Source: Bradyrhizobium sp. BRP22 (lineage in GTDB: Bacteria > Pseudomonadota > Alphaproteobacteria > Rhizobiales > Xanthobacteraceae). Taken from it: DNA of 64,000 nucleotides. The stretch is taken from the NCBI RefSeq assembly GCF_020194175.1, contig NZ_JADYVX010000021.1, positions 62,001 to 126,000 on the forward strand, read 5' to 3'. Below the pieces are notes generated by a model. That model was not told where the DNA came from. It saw only the letters and a list, made by a program, of their open reading frames with translations, and did not search any database. Numbering within the stretch: the stretch's first letter is position 1; the number at the start of each line of letters is the position of its first letter. Positions 63,516 to 64,000 of the stretch are shown in pieces. The position numbers and the translations under genes are program-made.

Positions 63516-64000
63516 CTACGCCGCTTTCGGCAAGTCGACGATCTTGCCGAGCTCGGTCTCGTCGAGCCGGAAGTCGATCGGCCGGCGCACCGAGCGCTCG
63601 CGTTTCACCCACTTGCCGTCGCGCAGGAGCTTCTGGATCACCTGCTTGGCCAAGAAGGACGGACCGCGCAGGCTGCGGCTCTTCGGCGTGTAGCCGAAGC
63701 GATGACGCAGCATGCCATTGGCGAGATGCAGGATCTGCGCGCGCCGGATGTCATCGTTGACGTAGGATACCGTCATCGAAATGTTGACGACGCCGAGATT
63801 CTCGACGCGATGCGGCGCATTCAGCGGCCAGTTCAACATCTGGCCAGGCTCGAGATCGATCACCTGGGCATGCTGGTCGTACCAGGACGCATAGGGAATA
63901 TCGACCTCGACATCGAACAGCGCGATGTCCTCGAGATGCTCCGGCCGGATGAATGGGGGCGTGTTTGGATAGATGTAGACGCGCTTGCGCCCGGCGATCT
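63516..64000 (-). CDS. Cupin/JmjC-like protein, N-terminus outside the window
   Basis: 161 codons to the edge. Visible: GRKRVYIYP, PEHLEDIALFDVEVDIPYASW, LEPGQMLNWPLNAPHRVEN and VSYVNDDIRRAQ, then a basic tail ending VDLPKAA. The strand pattern with PHRVEN fits a cupin, possibly JmjC-like Fe/2-oxoglutarate fold, though the first metal-site half is partly outside. Related to cupin-like proteins near GNAT-type acyltransferases. The frame continues past the window. Confidence 0.75.
   Translation of the reverse strand, partial: IAGRKRVYIYPNTPPFIRPEHLEDIALFDVEVDIPYASWYDQHAQVIDLEPGQMLNWPLNAPHRVENLGVVNISMTVSYVNDDIRRAQILHLANGMLRHRFGYTPKSRSLRGPSFLAKQVIQKLLRDGKWVKRERSVRRPIDFRLDETELGKIVDLPKAA

Overview
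The window is high-GC (roughly 65%), densely coded bacterial chromosome. Gene content and order (hisZ-hisG, lpxK-waaA, DUF2093, DUF4170, DUF1236, DUF6101, MutL with an endonuclease motif, CIRCE-controlled groESL) together with several families of short intergenic repeats point to an alphaproteobacterium of the Bradyrhizobium/Rhodopseudomonas group (Nitrobacteraceae). I see no prophage, insertion-sequence transposase, CRISPR array, rRNA or tRNA gene. It looks like core and shell chromosome rather than an island.

Layout. 0-5 kb: ribosome rescue (arfB), a small secreted protein, then a periplasmic electron-transfer group (cytochrome c, glyoxalase-fold protein, Tat-exported small subunit, Fe-S type GMC flavoprotein dehydrogenase). 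5-15 kb: information processing and housekeeping (ribbon-helix-helix protein, mutL, rsmD, a rluB with a 320-residue disordered arm, tadA, a fluoroacetate-dehalogenase-like hydrolase, purD, xseA). 15-22 kb: envelope block on the minus strand, pmbA > bisphosphate nucleotidase > DUF4170 > DUF374 > waaA > lpxK, with DUF2093 divergent from lpxK. 22-30 kb: ubiA, rsmE, hisZ-hisG, and a glycosyltransferase/deacetylase pair. 30-36 kb: L,D-transpeptidase, cheZ, a lipoprotein, groES-groEL. 36-45 kb: small exported proteins, lactate/glycolate permease, SbmA-like ABC exporter, TorF-type porin, histone-like Lys/Ala protein. 45-51 kb: glycolate oxidase glcD / glcE-glcF split by a monooxygenase gene, cytochrome c, a broken ParDE toxin-antitoxin locus. 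51-64 kb: hydrolase, TPR protein, rpmJ, an amidohydrolase / L-2-haloacid dehalogenase / YbaK group, orphan TctC, LysR with pirin and wrbA, DUF5996, zinc-ribbon protein, FemAB/CelD-like acyltransferase and a truncated cupin-like gene at the right edge.

The most interesting signals are: (1) intergenic repeats whose ends coincide with, and supply, the stop codons of neighbouring genes, in one case adding a C-terminal tail to RsmE; (2) two dehalogenases with complete catalytic sets, whose expected product from haloacetates is glycolate, in the same window as glycolate oxidase and a lactate/glycolate-type permease; (3) a glycosyltransferase + YdjC-deacetylase pair resembling machinery that makes undecaprenyl-phosphate amino sugars; (4) a ParE toxin inactivated by two in-frame stops while its antitoxin stays open. 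All functional names rest on recognition of motifs and family resemblance by eye; no search was run.
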